From Phytophthora colocasiae (Eukaryota; Oomycota; Peronosporomycetes; Peronosporales; Peronosporaceae), in contig JAGKQI010000035.1 of assembly GCA_018806915.1 (NCBI GenBank), positions 158,322 through 222,321 on the forward strand: a stretch of DNA of 64,000 bases, written 5' to 3'. Numbering within the stretch: the stretch's first letter is position 1; every line of letters begins with the position of its first letter. The notes below the pieces were generated by a model. The model saw nothing but the letters and a program-made list of their open reading frames with translations. It did no database searches and was not told the DNA's origin. Below are positions 20,025-30,949 of this stretch, in pieces. Position numbers and translations under genes: made by a program.

Positions 20025-20775
20025 CTAAATTGCCTTGATCAGGTTTAGCTTGGTGTCAAGCTGACAGCAGTCGCGATAGACACGCATCTTCGTCGGTGCA
20101 AAGGAGATGATCGTTCCTGGTCGTGGGAGCATCGGATTGTCGGCGTTAGTGTCGTAGATCGACACAGTAAGAAGGAACTTGTTGGTCTCGAACGGATCGT
20201 CCTGCTGCGCGTCTTGAAAGACCTGCAACACAGGGGGAAACAAATGGTGAGAGCATACGTATCAGCTGAGATTGAAGAATTGCAACAAAATTACAGCTAT
20301 TTGTTCGTTCAGCGGCTCGGTTGCTCGCTGTTCACCAAGATAGATGCGGAGATAGCGCGTAGTGCTATTGACTTGATCATTCCGCATCCACAGGACGCGG
20401 CCCTGCACTCGGACAGAAGCCCGAGTTTCTGCATCGTCCATATTATTGGTGGTGATAAATTCTCGTAATTCGTGGTAAGAGTTATGTGTTAGAAATCATA
20501 GACAAAAAAAGAATCAAAACAGAACCTTCCATAGTGTCGAAGACTCGACGCTTGTGTAGCTCCATCGCCTTTTTTAACTTCTTGATTGGCGAGACGTACT
20601 CACTGAGCGACGACTTGCTGGCTGCGCGCTCGTGCTTGGCCACTGAGCGCGATGGCGACGGCGGGGATGGTTTACGTAGGGCTGTCATGGTTGTAGGCGC
20701 TGAAACGGACATTTCGGCAGTGCTTACTGCCGGTTCACCTACTTGGTGCTGCTTGGTTTGCTTCTTCGGCGGCAT
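20025..20775 (-). CDS. Helitron-3 copy of the possible OB-fold/RPA-like gene
   Basis: Three exons on the minus strand: 20775-20526, 20461-20295 and 20222-20025, giving 204 residues. The sequence parallels the Helitron-1 gene: MPPKKQTKQHQVGEP at the start, VRVQGRVLWMRNDQVNSTTR, then NPMLPRPGTIISFAPTKMRVY. The first intron's usual acceptor has lost its AG, but an AG six bases further keeps the frame at a cost of two residues. The DNA differs at many third positions while the protein is largely unchanged, indicating selection on the product. It is probably still translatable. Confidence 0.6.
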
Positions 20776-21079
20776 TGGAAGATCAAAAATGGTCGGATGT
20801 AGAGAGACTGGATGTTGGTTGCGCAGATTTTAGAATGGACTGAGCGGCTATTGTGATGTAGGCTGTGCGAGTGTGCGGTACTTCCGATCCCATCTTTCGT
20901 TGTACATCACGGTCATCAAGTGTGACATTTCTACTGCGGCCCCGTCGCGAGCGATAACAAACTCCATCTACCAAGTATGAGGTAGTACGGGACGCGGTGC
21001 TCTGCATGTTGTAGGATCCGAGCTTCAATGAGCGACAAAAGCCATAACGGTGGTGTTACGCTGACAGGCAAAATATATC

Positions 21080-21208
21080 CATGGGTGAGCTGGTCGATGT
21101 TGTGCATGCGTCGGCCATTGCTGCTGGCGCTGTTGAAGAAGCGTTCCACGGGGTTTGGATCGTCGAAGCGAACGTAGCAGTCGGTGGTAAGTGGCTAGAA
21201 GTGCAACA
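21080..21208 (+). pseudogene. remnant of SET-gene exon 1 in Helitron-3
   Basis: Encodes VVHAS, then VEEAFHGVWIVEANVAVGGKW, ending LEVQQ before a GTGAGT donor. This corresponds to Helitron-1 exon 1 (11143-11256). The SET domain itself does not follow: similarity to Helitron-1 is lost within about 30 bp. It shows that the SET gene was already part of this Helitron family before the lineages diverged. Confidence 0.6.
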
Positions 21209-21235
21209 GGTGAGTGTGAAGACGAAGTAGCTCGC

Positions 21236-22347
21236 GAACGTCTCACAGCACTGAGTCCATGAAGTATCACAACAGGTCGTACGCCTGTGTCATGCGTTTG
21301 CAGTAGACCACTCTCGATCCGCTCACTAGGAAGCAATGCAGTATTGAACGATACGATACCGTTGTACACGACATGATGAACTCCATGTCCACACCACACT
21401 TGATGCTTTAGTAGCTCGTATGCCTGCAGTTCAGTAATAGCAGACCGAACACCAGCGCCACCAAGAACGTCACCGCTATGCAGATGGCGAGAGTGTGTCC
21501 AGCGCTTCCAGCCCGATTAAAAGTTTAACGACGGTGTGCCCCCGTACATGTCCAAGAACTCTCCAGCAAGCAAACTGGTCCTGCGTCGTCGCGCTTGCAG
21601 CGAAAATCTTCATCAGCCGAATGTCCATCGTGCAGGTGGCATGGTATACACCAGCACCAATCACTTCCGCCACTTAGATACCACCATCCAATTGCGGTTC
21701 GTCCACAAACACATCCTCACCGCAGAATCAGTAAGTGTCGAACAGTTAAAATACCTCTGCTGACGACTGGTGGATCATGCTGCCAATGGTACACTCGCTA
21801 ACCTTACGGACGCCATTTGCGTTTCATCGTTGCTGAGCGAGCGTCCAGCCATCTCGTGAGTCGTCCAAAACACAAACATCAAACTCCACGATGATCGCCA
21901 GACACTTCATCATCTCCTTTTGAGCTGTAGTGGATGACGTGGCCCACGATGTGCATGTCCAGCTTGTCCAGCACCTCGCCAGCCAGCCGAACTTCTTGCC
22001 GGCCAAAACCGCCATCACCATGATCGCCTCACTTCTACACCTCGGACTGTACGTCCAGCTGCTCGTAGTAGCCCCTATCTCGCCCTTGATGGAGAAGCCT
22101 GTGTTGTGGCGTTTACGTCCATGGCTGTCGACTTGGCGGTGCCTATCCAGCAGCGATAAATCGTCAGCGCAACCGCAGCGTTTCTTGCTGATACCGGTAT
22201 TGGAATGTTGCGAAGATGTGGACCACACAGACGTACCCTACGATGTTGCCGACATGGTGCTCAGAAGTTGCACTAAGTTGCAGTAGCGGTGTTGCACGAA
22301 GGTTGAGTGATGACAGACACGGCCCCTGTGGACCCCCCTATGATAGT
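21236..22347. other. 3' half of Helitron-3, no intact gene
   Basis: Only short open frames without recognisable motifs. From about 22080 to the end the sequence is a diverged homologue of 19520-19764, ending in the shared Helitron 3' terminal sequence. Confidence 0.4.
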
Positions 22348-22596
22348 TCTAATTGCGTACCGGACCAAAGGCTCCGGGTTTGTAGTTCGAATCTGTATGA
22401 AAATTATTATGGAGAAAGATGTGAACGATTATGGCTAAGTTGTTTTTCGTCAGGTAGGACGCTTGAAAGTGGTTTTGGCCACGGCACAGACGTATCAGGG
22501 ATGGTACGTAGCGTAATGATTGTGTGTACATAGTGAAATAAGTGTTTGAATGAGTGGGTTACTGGCATGTGCGATCATTCAAATGCAATAGTTGCT

Positions 22597-23377
22597 TCAT
22601 GGTGGCGTAATTACGTTGATGAGGTGAAGCTTGGTGTCGAGCTGACAGCAGTCGCGGTAGACGCGCAACTTGGTGGGTGCGAACGAGATGATAGTTCCTG
22701 GTTGCGGGAGCATTGGATTGTCAGCGTTGATGTCGTAGAGCGACACCGTAAGCAGGTACTGGTTGGCTCCGAACGGGTCATCCTGTTGTGCCTCTTGAAA
22801 GATCTAGAGAGCGTGCAAAACGTTATGGTGAGTGCATGTACATGAGCTGAAGGGAAGGGTTGTAGTGAGCCGCTAGCAACGCAAAATTACCGCTACTTGT
22901 TCGTCCAGCGGCACGGACGCTCGCTGTTCGCCAAGGTAGATGCGGAGGTAACGCGTTGTATTATTCACTTGATCGTTGCGCATCCATAAGACTCGTCCTT
23001 GAACTCGCACAGAGGCTCGGGTGTTAGGGTCATCCATGTCATTGTTCGTGATGAAGTCGCGTAAATCTAGGTGAAATCATATATGTTAGAACATAAAAAC
23101 AAATTTGAAACAAGGAGGTACCTTCGATGGTGTCAAAGAAACGGCGTTTGTGTTGCTCCATCGATTTTTTGAGTTTCTTAACTGGCGAGACGTACTCGGT
23201 AGGCAGTGACTTCGTAGCAGTGCGCTCATGTTTGGGCGCTGGACGCGGTGGAGACAATAAGGAGAAGATGACTTGCCCAGGAGCGAGACGTTTTGTCGGT
23301 GTAGGCATGTACGTTGATGAGGATGGCGGTGTCGGCTCATCAACTTGCTGTAGCTTTGCGTGTTTCTTGGGAGGCAT
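22597..23377 (-). CDS. Helitron-2 copy of the possible OB-fold/RPA-like gene
   Basis: Same three-exon layout as 10028-10808. Two 1-bp indels in exon 1 (a lost G in a GGG run near 23262 and an added T near 23294) compensate each other. The frame is restored after about ten altered residues, and the rest is essentially identical to the Helitron-1 protein. It is probably translatable, but the altered stretch may also be sequencing error. Confidence 0.55.
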
Positions 23378-23668
23378 GGATAGCAGGATAATGCTGGCGT
23401 TATGAGAAGCGGAGTGTTGGACTGCCGAGCAAAATGGAAAATGTGGTGTTAAGTTTGTTGGTCATGAATACCGCCGTTAGTTGGGCGAGGAGAAGTTCGC
23501 TCTCGTTCTTCGTTCTGAGAAGTAGTGTTCAAGCGCCATTTCCCTGAGACCTCGTCGCGCTAGTGATATGGTTAAAACTATGTATGAATCGCCCTGTTGC
23601 TTCAAGAAAGACGAGACGTGGGAAATGCGGGACAGGGTGCGGTGCGTGCTGCATGAGCTGATCTTTCC

Positions 23669-24800
23669 ATGATGAATTGGTGCCGGCCAATATCCATGGT
23701 CGATCCGACTGGTGTTGTGCATGCGTCGTGTATGATGGCTAGTTCGGTTGAGGGAAGCGTTTGAGGCGGTTCGGATAGTGGAAGCGAATGTGGCAGTCGG
23801 CGGCAAGTGGCTTGAAGCGCAACAGGTAAGCGAAAATGTACGTCGTTGCCGTACCGTTCCCACTCCAGTTGCTGATTGTTTTAGTTGGTTTGCGTGTGTT
23901 AATGTACTGAATAAACCTCCAAGGGCAAAATCCAGATCTGTGGTTGTACAATTGATGACCAGACCAGGCAGGGTTGTGGGGAAGGCTGCATTAATCGTGC
24001 CGTACGTGGTCGTAGACAGTAGATACATGGCAAGTGAGGGTGCTAAGGACATGGTTGTGGTAGATGCGCTACGAATGCGCAGTCGAGAGCTGTCCGTGCG
24101 GAATATTGTGCACAAACCGGCAGCTGCAAATGGGGTCTTTCGTCGCGACCGCAGTGGTAGACTGTGGTCGAAAGGGGGTTGGGCTGCTGGCGATGGAGAT
24201 CATACACGCTGGCCAGTACGTAGGCGAGTACGTAGGAGAGGTGCTAAACAACCATGACGCCATGATACGCTATGAGGTAGGGTGGTTGCCAGAATGTGCG
24301 TTTGCATCCTGTGGTACTAAGGCTGTGTTCACATTCCAGTCTTATCGAAGCTCTAAGCGCCACTACATGCTACGTGTGAGCGCGCAAAACGTCATTGACG
24401 CCACTCGCTTTGGGGGTCGAACACGTTTTGTAAATCATTCGATGTGATCCTAACTGCGCGTTTGAGAAGTGGAACGTCCGTGGCCTCGAGCGATGTGGAC
24501 TATTTGCCATTCGTGACGTGCAAGCGGGAGAAGAGTTGACACTCGACTATCAGTTCCAGCATGTCGAAAGTGAGGTGAGATGTGGAGAGTGTTGTTTGTG
24601 TATGTGTTCGTAGTGTTCACTTTGAACGTGCTTATGTGATTGTTGATGGCGAGCAGCTAGTCGTTGAGTGTTTGTGCGGTTCTCGCAATTGCAGAGGCGT
24701 GATAAGTTGGGAGAAACACAAGCGGAAGCTCTCTGAGCACGGAGCAAGAAAAAAGAGAGTCGTTCAGCTCACCATTGACCAGTTTCTCGTAAGCAGTTGA
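23669..24800 (+). pseudogene. Helitron-2 copy of the SET methyltransferase gene, frameshifted
   Basis: Near-identical to the Helitron-1 gene, but with an extra G in exon 1 (GTTGAGGGAAGCG near 23752) and an extra base within the SET signature (AATCATTCGATGTGATCC near 24442), which ends the frame at NHSM instead of NHSCDPNC. The post-SET exon (24657-24800) is unchanged. As written it cannot make an active enzyme. Confidence 0.75.
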
Positions 24801-25404
24801 ACATGTCGGTGAATATGAGTGGTTCTGGCATACGACAGCAATGCTAAGGATGTAGTTATGCTGTTGGAAGCCAGGTGCGTCACGCCGGGTAATTGACTTC
24901 ATCAGTACAGTTATGGTTATCGAAAGCGAGCGCCTCCACCTTTGCCAAGCTGTTTGCGTGCGATGGAGAATTCGATGAAGAATTCACTCTTAGCGGTTGT
25001 CAGAGTTGACCAAGGCAGTGAAGATACAGCACGTAATGTTTTGCATCAATATGCTCTGATATAAGAAGAACTGAGGGGGCACCGTGCGTTGCCGTAGAAC
25101 TTGCGGTTGATACCATGCACATAGTTCTTATTCGAAGGAGGGTGAAGCTCATGTCCAATCGTATCATCCGGTTAATTATGCACTCTCGACGGCATCGCTC
25201 GCTGGGACCGTGCCACTGCACTTAATGATAGTCAGACAGTGGGTTGGGTTATCGTTTCTGTTGTCATACTACAACGTGCCATTAGCTCTTTATGGTAGTC
25301 GGACGGTAAGCTCACGTTTGTGTTGTCGTTTTCAAAGTATTACCACCAATGATTTGATGTCTGCACTGCTTCAGTTACTCTCGCTCAAGACATAGAGCGT
25401 TTCC

Positions 25405-28400
25405 ATGCCTTTGACGGCCGACGAAAGGCGGGAGCGGAATCGGTTGTCAGCTCGACGCCGACGTGGTCGAGAGACGCCGGCTGCAAGTGATGATAGGCGT
25501 CGTCGTGATCGGGAGAGTCATCATCGCCGTCGAGTAGCGTCTGCGGCAGGAACAGAGCGCGCGGTGAATACTACACTTCCAACTTCATCATCATCTACAC
25601 CGGCATGTGGTCAGACAAGTCAGTCAGTCATTGGACGGTGCTTTGAGAACCATTGTGCCTGGGGCGACATCGAAATTCCAAGGTTGTATCCCGTGTCGGT
25701 TGAGGCGAAGAGCAATGTACTGCAGCGTCTGCGGTTAGCGCTTGGCGCACATGGACTCGATGAGACCGTGTGTGCGGTTTGTGACCGTAATGTGCTGTGG
25801 AAATCAATTCATCTCGTGGACGTTACCGATCGTGACCGCATTGACAACATGCACTCGCTACTCGTAAGCGATGGTGAAGGCTTGCCACTGGAACTTATAG
25901 TCGAGTATGACTGCTCTGAGCTGCACTCGTGTCTGAGTATTGTCAAGAAGGGGGATACATGAGGATGGGTACGTGCAAGTCTGTGAAGAGTGCAACAACA
26001 GCTTGTTGAAGCAAACGGTGCCGAAGTTTGCGATCAAGAATGGATTTGCAATTGGGACGCTGCCGATACGATTCATGGACGTCACGTTGCCCGAACGATT
26101 GATTACTCAGCCAGTGTCAGTCGTCTGTGTGACCCGTGTTATGCGCGGCGGTGCACACCGCGCGATACGATCACACTGCCTAGCGTTTGACGCTTCGCCA
26201 GGGCCGGCCGCGACGCTGCTACCGATTTCTCTTGGTTCTATGGGGACATATCGTGTTGTGCTTGCTGGGCCATTTACCACCGAACAGCAAGCGCGCGTAC
26301 GTGAAATGCACCGCGTGCGTCGCGAAGTCGTCGATGATTTGCTTGCGTTCTACAAGCTTCACAACCCGCTGTACGCATCCATTTCCGTTGGGAACAGCTC
26401 TGATTTCAGGGCCGATGCGATTGCTCAGAATTTGATATTTGAGGCTATTGATGCCGTCACCGAAGTTGATGACATTGACGCGGAGCAGGATCGCGTCGGC
26501 GGTGTAACCGATGCCGATACGTCCACTGCAGAGACCAACGTAGTCGAACATCGAGTCGTCTTTGTGGCAGACGATCGCGAAGTCGCTACTCAGGACCTAC
26601 CTGCGGTGGCCGGACACGAAACACAGGCATCTCCCGAACCGCACTTCTTAGTGCGCCATTCGACTCACTTCGCGAAAAAGAACAATGTGCTGTTCGCACG
26701 GATGTGGCCGCATCTCTTCCCATACGGAAGAGGCCATCCAGGGAGAAGCGCCACGTTCGGTGTCCCTGGAAGCGTGCGTCCGGTATTACAGCATGCTGAG
26801 TTCACGTAAGTTTGCAGAAGATGAGCTGTTCGTCGCTTGCAAGCTTCGACTACTTGTCAGTGCAGAAGATGTACACTCAAGTAGGGATCAAGTGCCAGCG
26901 GAATCCTGAGCTTTTTGAGTCGTACAACAATATTTCGGAGGAGGCGCTGGTACAAGCACTGAAGGAGAAAGAGCTTCAACGCCAAGGTCGCACCACATCG
27001 GCAAGAAGTAGTGACTCGAACGCGACCGCCTTTCTCCGAACGGTTGAACTAAGCGGCAGCTCGATGTGGGGGAGCGACGGCGAGCGGGCACAATGTCGAC
27101 GCCGGGCGTTCGCGTATCAAACGCGATTTGGGCAACCAGCTCTCTTTGTGACTCTTACACCCAATGTAGCGGACTCGTTTGTGATGGCGCAGTACTGTGG
27201 TATCACCTCCGTTGATACGCTGTTTGATGCCCCGTTGTCTGCACCACCAGAACGGTCGACTCTCCATAGTGCCGCCATGCGCAATGACATGGCGTCTGCT
27301 AGACTCTTCGTACGAAACATTGACGCCTTCATTGAGCACGTGCTTGGTGTGCCCCCGAAGCACATGAAAGGCAAGCCATTCGATGGGCTGTTTGGACCGG
27401 TGCGAGCCTACTTTGGCATGGTCGAAACCCAAGGCGGTGGAACGCTTCACGCGCACTTCTTGGTATGGCTGGAAAACGCGCCACCAAACAGTAAAGCATT
27501 TGACCGAGCGGTAACATTATACGGCGACCACTACTATCGTGATATTGAGGCGTTCACTGACAGCGTTGTGGCAACGTCGATGCCGTTGAAAGTTGCAGAT
27601 TCGTCGTGTGTCTTCTGTGGGCACTCATACGCTGATCTGCAGCAGCTCCAAATACCCCCCGTAGCATATGAGGATCCTAATAGGCAGAGCGATCGAGTTC
27701 GTGGCGAGCCGCAGCTCGTTCAGTGCGCTGGAAGCGGCACAGAATTGAGCTCGCAACATGTTATTCGACGCGTCTTGCTCGACAACCGACCGGCGTTGTG
27801 GCCGGCACTGATGCGACCGTACTCCTCGGACGAATTGAAATCAGCTGTGCAGTTAGAGACGCACTGTCGGGGCGGAACCACAGCAGCGAAGGCGGCCATT
27901 TATTACCGCGATCTACACTTATTCAAAGAGGCAGATCCAAGCAGTAGTGACGTCTATGGCGAGTATCTGCAGGACCTGAACCGATCTCCGTGTCGACAAG
28001 AGCGACGAGAAGATGACGCATTTCGCAATGATGGTGTCACTCGAGCATTGGTAATGATGCCTCCGTCAGTTGACGATAAACGGTTTGCACCACGCATTGT
28101 TGTGTTCGTGGTGTCAATGCTCGTCTTCATGTTCAATCTTCATTGGTGGTCACATGCGGGAAGCTGCTTCAAAAGGAGCCGTGCATCGTTGCCCGGTCGT
28201 TGTCGCTACAGTTTTCCACGGGATCGAGCTCCGCATACGTCGTGCTCAAGCGACGGCGTCACTCTCATGAGGCGAGCACCATTTGAGTTCATCAACGGCT
28301 TCAATCGCGAGATGATGTTGGCATTTAAGTGCAACCACGACATCCAGGTCATGATCGGCGGACTGGGTGCTTTGCTGCGAATCTACTATGCCACAAAGTA

Positions 28401-28477
28401 CGTTACCAAGATGCAGGAACATGTCGACTTAATTACAGCCGTTGCCCTTTCTGCATTCCAGCGTCGCCAGTTGCGAG
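25405..28477 (+). pseudogene. Helitron-2 Rep-helicase, broken
   Basis: Corresponds to residues 1 to about 1024 of the Helitron-1 protein. Frame breaks compared with Helitron-1: an 8-bp deletion (CGGCATGT) near 25935, single-base losses near 26742 and 26757, and a single-base gain near 26835. The HUH motif region and the KYVTK tyrosine motif are present (a long open frame runs from 26812 to 28477), but the protein cannot be made whole. The reading frame then enters MULE-1 sequence and stops. The helicase half is partly at 4541-5009 and otherwise missing. Confidence 0.85.
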
Positions 28478-28745
28478 GAGAAAATATTAAAAACACACAA
28501 AAATCCGTGAAAACCACCACAGAGGCGTGAAAAGCACATGCACATGGGACATGCGATGAACCAAACTACTAGTACATAATCAGGTACTTGGACATGCATT
28601 TTGGTCACAGCTAGGCTTTATTATTTAAACCTTATAACGATTCGGATCGACGATCTACAATCCAGTTTGCATTAGGCATGCCACACGTCGACCCCAAACC
28701 TGCAAATACAATCTTGGATTGGTTAAAACTGTTGTAGCGCTTACT

Positions 28746-28950
28746 TCATCGATCCGCATGGTTTTATCATCGATCTGCATGGCTTCATCATCGATCCGCA
28801 TGGTTTTATCATCGATCCACATGGTTTAATCATCGATCCACATGATATAATCATCGATCTGCATGGCTTCATCATCGATCCGCATGGTTTTATCATCGAT
28901 CCGCATGGTTTAATCATCGATCTGCATGGTTTAATCATCGATCTGCATAG
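28746..28950. repeat. 21-bp minisatellite, about 10 units, in MULE-1 3' sequence
   Basis: Unit close to ATCATCGATCCGCATGGTTTT, with variants at a few positions (CCGC, CTGC or CCAC; TTTTAT, TTTAAT or CTTCAT). Every unit contains the palindrome ATCGAT. Because 21 is a multiple of three, it produces a spurious repetitive ORF on the minus strand. There are no unique spacers, so it is not a CRISPR array. Confidence 0.9.
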
Positions 28951-29025
28951 CGTACTAAATTGTAGTGCTGAAACAGTTTTGAACATTGTATTGCGTGGCG
29001 GAACAACTAAGCGTTTATTCGCGCG

Positions 29026-29385
29026 CTAAACAATGTCCAGGGCGTGGTGGACGCCCAACAGTAGCAGGAGCAGCACGAACCACAGCCGCTTTCGCTTCGT
29101 TTCCCGACGGTTAACTAGCACGTCGTCGCCGTTGACATCAATACTGTTTCGGCATTGAAGAGCGAAGAATCGGTGCATACAAGCCCCATACTTGAAGTGA
29201 AACGCGCACGGGGATGTCTGGTTAGTCATATCTGGCCATCCCGCTTCCGGTTGGTCTTCGCTTTGTATCCGGGCAGTACGAATTCCAAGCTGAGCTGATA
29301 CTTGTACTGCTTCTTGGAGTGTGTTCGTAACGGCGTTGTACGATCTTGTCGGCCGCACGTGGACGATGTCGGTGTCCGCGTCTAC
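29026..29385 (-). pseudogene. MULE-1 transposase C-terminus with SWIM zinc finger
   Basis: Encodes DADTDIVHVR, QVSAQLGIRTAR and then CAFHFKYGACMHRFFA, aligned with the MULE-2 C-terminus (DADPELVHVR, AQFGVHYARM, CPCKYHFKMGYCCHLLFA). In MULE-2 the SWIM pattern CxC...CxH is complete; here the first Cys pair is altered. The ending differs from MULE-2. It is the natural continuation of 5336-6474. Confidence 0.8.
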
Positions 29386-29423
29386 GGCCTATTCAGAATG
29401 TGTTCTGTACCTGAACAAGGGCC
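29386..29423 (+). mobile_element. Harbinger-like element, 3' end
   Basis: Contains the 22-bp terminal sequence ending CCTGAACAAGGGCC (29402-29423), the inverted partner of the end at 7140-7161, followed by TGA (29424-29426). It is separated from its 5' portion by the same break that splits MULE-1. Confidence 0.7.
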
Positions 29424-29426
29424 TGA

Positions 29427-30330
29427 CTGGCTCGTAGCACTCTACTGCTGCGCTGCGGTAGGTCGGCTGGAATGCCTTTGTTTTGCGGCGCGTTTCGGTG
29501 ATCTACAATGTACAGTACACATTTACGGTGGTGCGTGTGCTGGAAAATGGTGGAGTCTGATGCAAGCTATTAGCACCCACCGCTAGCTCCTTCTTTCAGG
29601 TGCCTTTCGTAATCGATGGATGCCACGCAGTGAAAATGCCACCGTTTAACACGCGAGCTCGTCGTCTTCAAGGCGTTAAGTGCTACCGGTAGTGTCCAGC
29701 GCATTGTGTTTGACAAAGGGCAACCACAGGACTAGGGCGGAAGTGTATCGCCGGGATGTGAGGCGCAATGACGTAGGTCGGACAGTGAGTTGATGTAAGC
29801 TGTGTTATCACCCTTATACCCTCCTCCTAACGACCCTATAGACTCCTTTTCTAACTCCCCCCTTCCACTCCGCTGAAGTGTTCCAGCCTGGTACCTCTGA
29901 CAGAAAATTCATCAGCTCTTGAGGGTGAGGTTCAACTGGCGTCCGTAGCCGGCGAGGAAGCCCCTGCTCGTACAACGGATCCCCCACGGAGTTATCGTGA
30001 TCGGGACTATTCTGTCGATCGGCGGTCATAGACGTCTCGCAGACTACGTCGTGAATCAACGGAAGAGTCTTCTCATTGAAGGAGAAGGTCTCCATCGTTC
30101 GCCCTTCGTTGGTATAAGCCATAACGTGAGAAAAGCCGAGCTCCGTCAGCATGACCTTAAGCAGATTCTCCGCAGGGACTCGTGTCTATCTCCACTCCAA
30201 ACAGGAATACCACCCCGTGGGTGCCTAGATTTGAGCCAGTCTGTTGGGGCTGGTGAAGTCGACGGAGGATGTCCTTGGACTGCCTCACCTTCAGAATGAA
30301 ATCGGGGCCATCAGACGAGTTGTGGTTTGA
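29427..30330. other. decayed transposon sequence, unassigned
   Basis: No intact gene. At 29591-29692 a plus-strand reading contains VPFVIDGCHAVKMPPF, which resembles the first catalytic Asp block of IS4/Harbinger-type nucleases (IDGxH), so a second degraded transposase is likely. Minus-strand frames at 30152-29814 and 30432-30157 look protein-like but I do not recognise them. Confidence 0.3.
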
Positions 30331-30337
30331 AGATGAC

Positions 30338-30720
30338 GCGCTGTAGTCCAAGGGAACGTTCGCGGCCGGCAACATCTTCGACATCAATACAGAGCCCGAC
30401 ACAGCTCTACCGGCACAGACACTCGAAGCCATACCGTTCCACTACGACGGTATGCTCAAGAAGAAGACGCCCGAGTCGATAGAGCTGGGCGACGCGCCCG
30501 TGTTCGTGTTCTTCCACTGTGTGGAGGCCGCACCGCCTAGCTGTCGCTACGCTTCCACGAGCCATGGGGACCCGAGAAGACCAAGATGCACCCGACATAC
30601 GTGACGTCGACAGGATTTCCGGAACGCTTGGAACCTGTCTTCGAGATGGCCATCATTGGCATCCCTCCAAGAAGCCTGCATCAAATGGAACATGGATACT
30701 GGGGCCTACACCGAAGAGGT
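30338..30720 (+). pseudogene. possible TauD/TfdA-like Fe(II)/2-oxoglutarate dioxygenase remnant
   Basis: A plus-strand reading gives GTFAAGNIFDINTEPD, then IPFHYDGMLKKK and APVFVFFHCVEAAPPS. After a frame change it continues with EPWGPEKTKMHPTYVTSTG and ERLEPVFEMAIIG. The HxD in FHYDG and the following FFHCVEAAP fit the iron-binding core of TauD-type dioxygenases. It has no start, has a frame break and is surrounded by TE debris, so it is at best a host-gene fragment. The assignment is tentative. Confidence 0.35.
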
Positions 30721-30949
30721 CGTAGCTCTAATGATCGTTCAATGCGCTCGTAGATACAGACTTGAGCAGGGTCTTTGAAGACCCCATGCTCTGTGCGCGA
30801 TGGCTCTGCTAAGCCTACGGGAGTGTCTCCACCTGTGAAAGCTTCTTCCACCGGTGACATTGTCGAGTCTTTTGCCCCGCGCGCCGGTCATCTTTGATAG
30901 CTTGCCGCAAGACGCATCGTCGTTTTGTGTCGATGGCCCGGACAAAGTT

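Larger units (their letters stand above)
19765..22347 (+). mobile_element. Helitron-3, non-autonomous and diverged relative, head to tail with Helitron-1 and -2
   Basis: Begins with the shared 5' terminal sequence (TCTCATATTGCGTACCGG) and ends with the shared 3' sequence (CCCCCCTATGATAGT), directly followed by the Helitron-2 start. It keeps the antisense possible OB-fold gene and a remnant of SET exon 1 but has no Rep-helicase. At the DNA level it is clearly diverged from Helitron-1 and -2, which are nearly identical to each other, so it is a member of an older lineage. Mobilisation would need a helicase in trans. Confidence 0.7.
22348..28477 (+). mobile_element. Helitron-2, 5' two-thirds; near-identical to Helitron-1 but decayed and interrupted
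   Basis: Starts with TCTAATTGCGTACCGG and tracks Helitron-1 almost base for base with an offset of about 12.57 kb until CAGTTGCGAG at 28468-28477, where MULE-1 terminal sequence begins. Its next piece lies inverted at 4541-5009. Differences from Helitron-1 are mainly scattered 1-bp indels in short homopolymers, one 8-bp deletion and a few substitutions, so the duplication is recent. The helicase domain is missing. Confidence 0.88.
28478..29385 (-). mobile_element. MULE-1, 3' portion (inverted relative to its 5' portion)
   Basis: Terminal sequence GAGAAAATATTAAAAACAC begins directly after the Helitron-2 target bases. It continues through a 21-bp minisatellite and a minus-strand transposase C-terminus, and ends at 29385. 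It continues, on the opposite strand, the MULE piece that ends at 6474. Confidence 0.8.

Noticed and set aside
28746..28950. CRISPR-like array
   Set aside because: The units are directly tandem without unique spacers, and the genome is eukaryotic.
28741..28986. 81-codon ORF with a 7-residue repeat
   Set aside because: It is only the translation of the 21-bp minisatellite; there is no signal peptide and no conservation.
7140..29423. The repeated 22-bp sequence at 7140-7161 and 29402-29423 as the recombination site that caused the inversion
   Set aside because: The copies are in direct orientation now and neither left copy nor TSD lies at the 6474/6475 breakpoint. They are better explained as the two ends of the Harbinger-like element.
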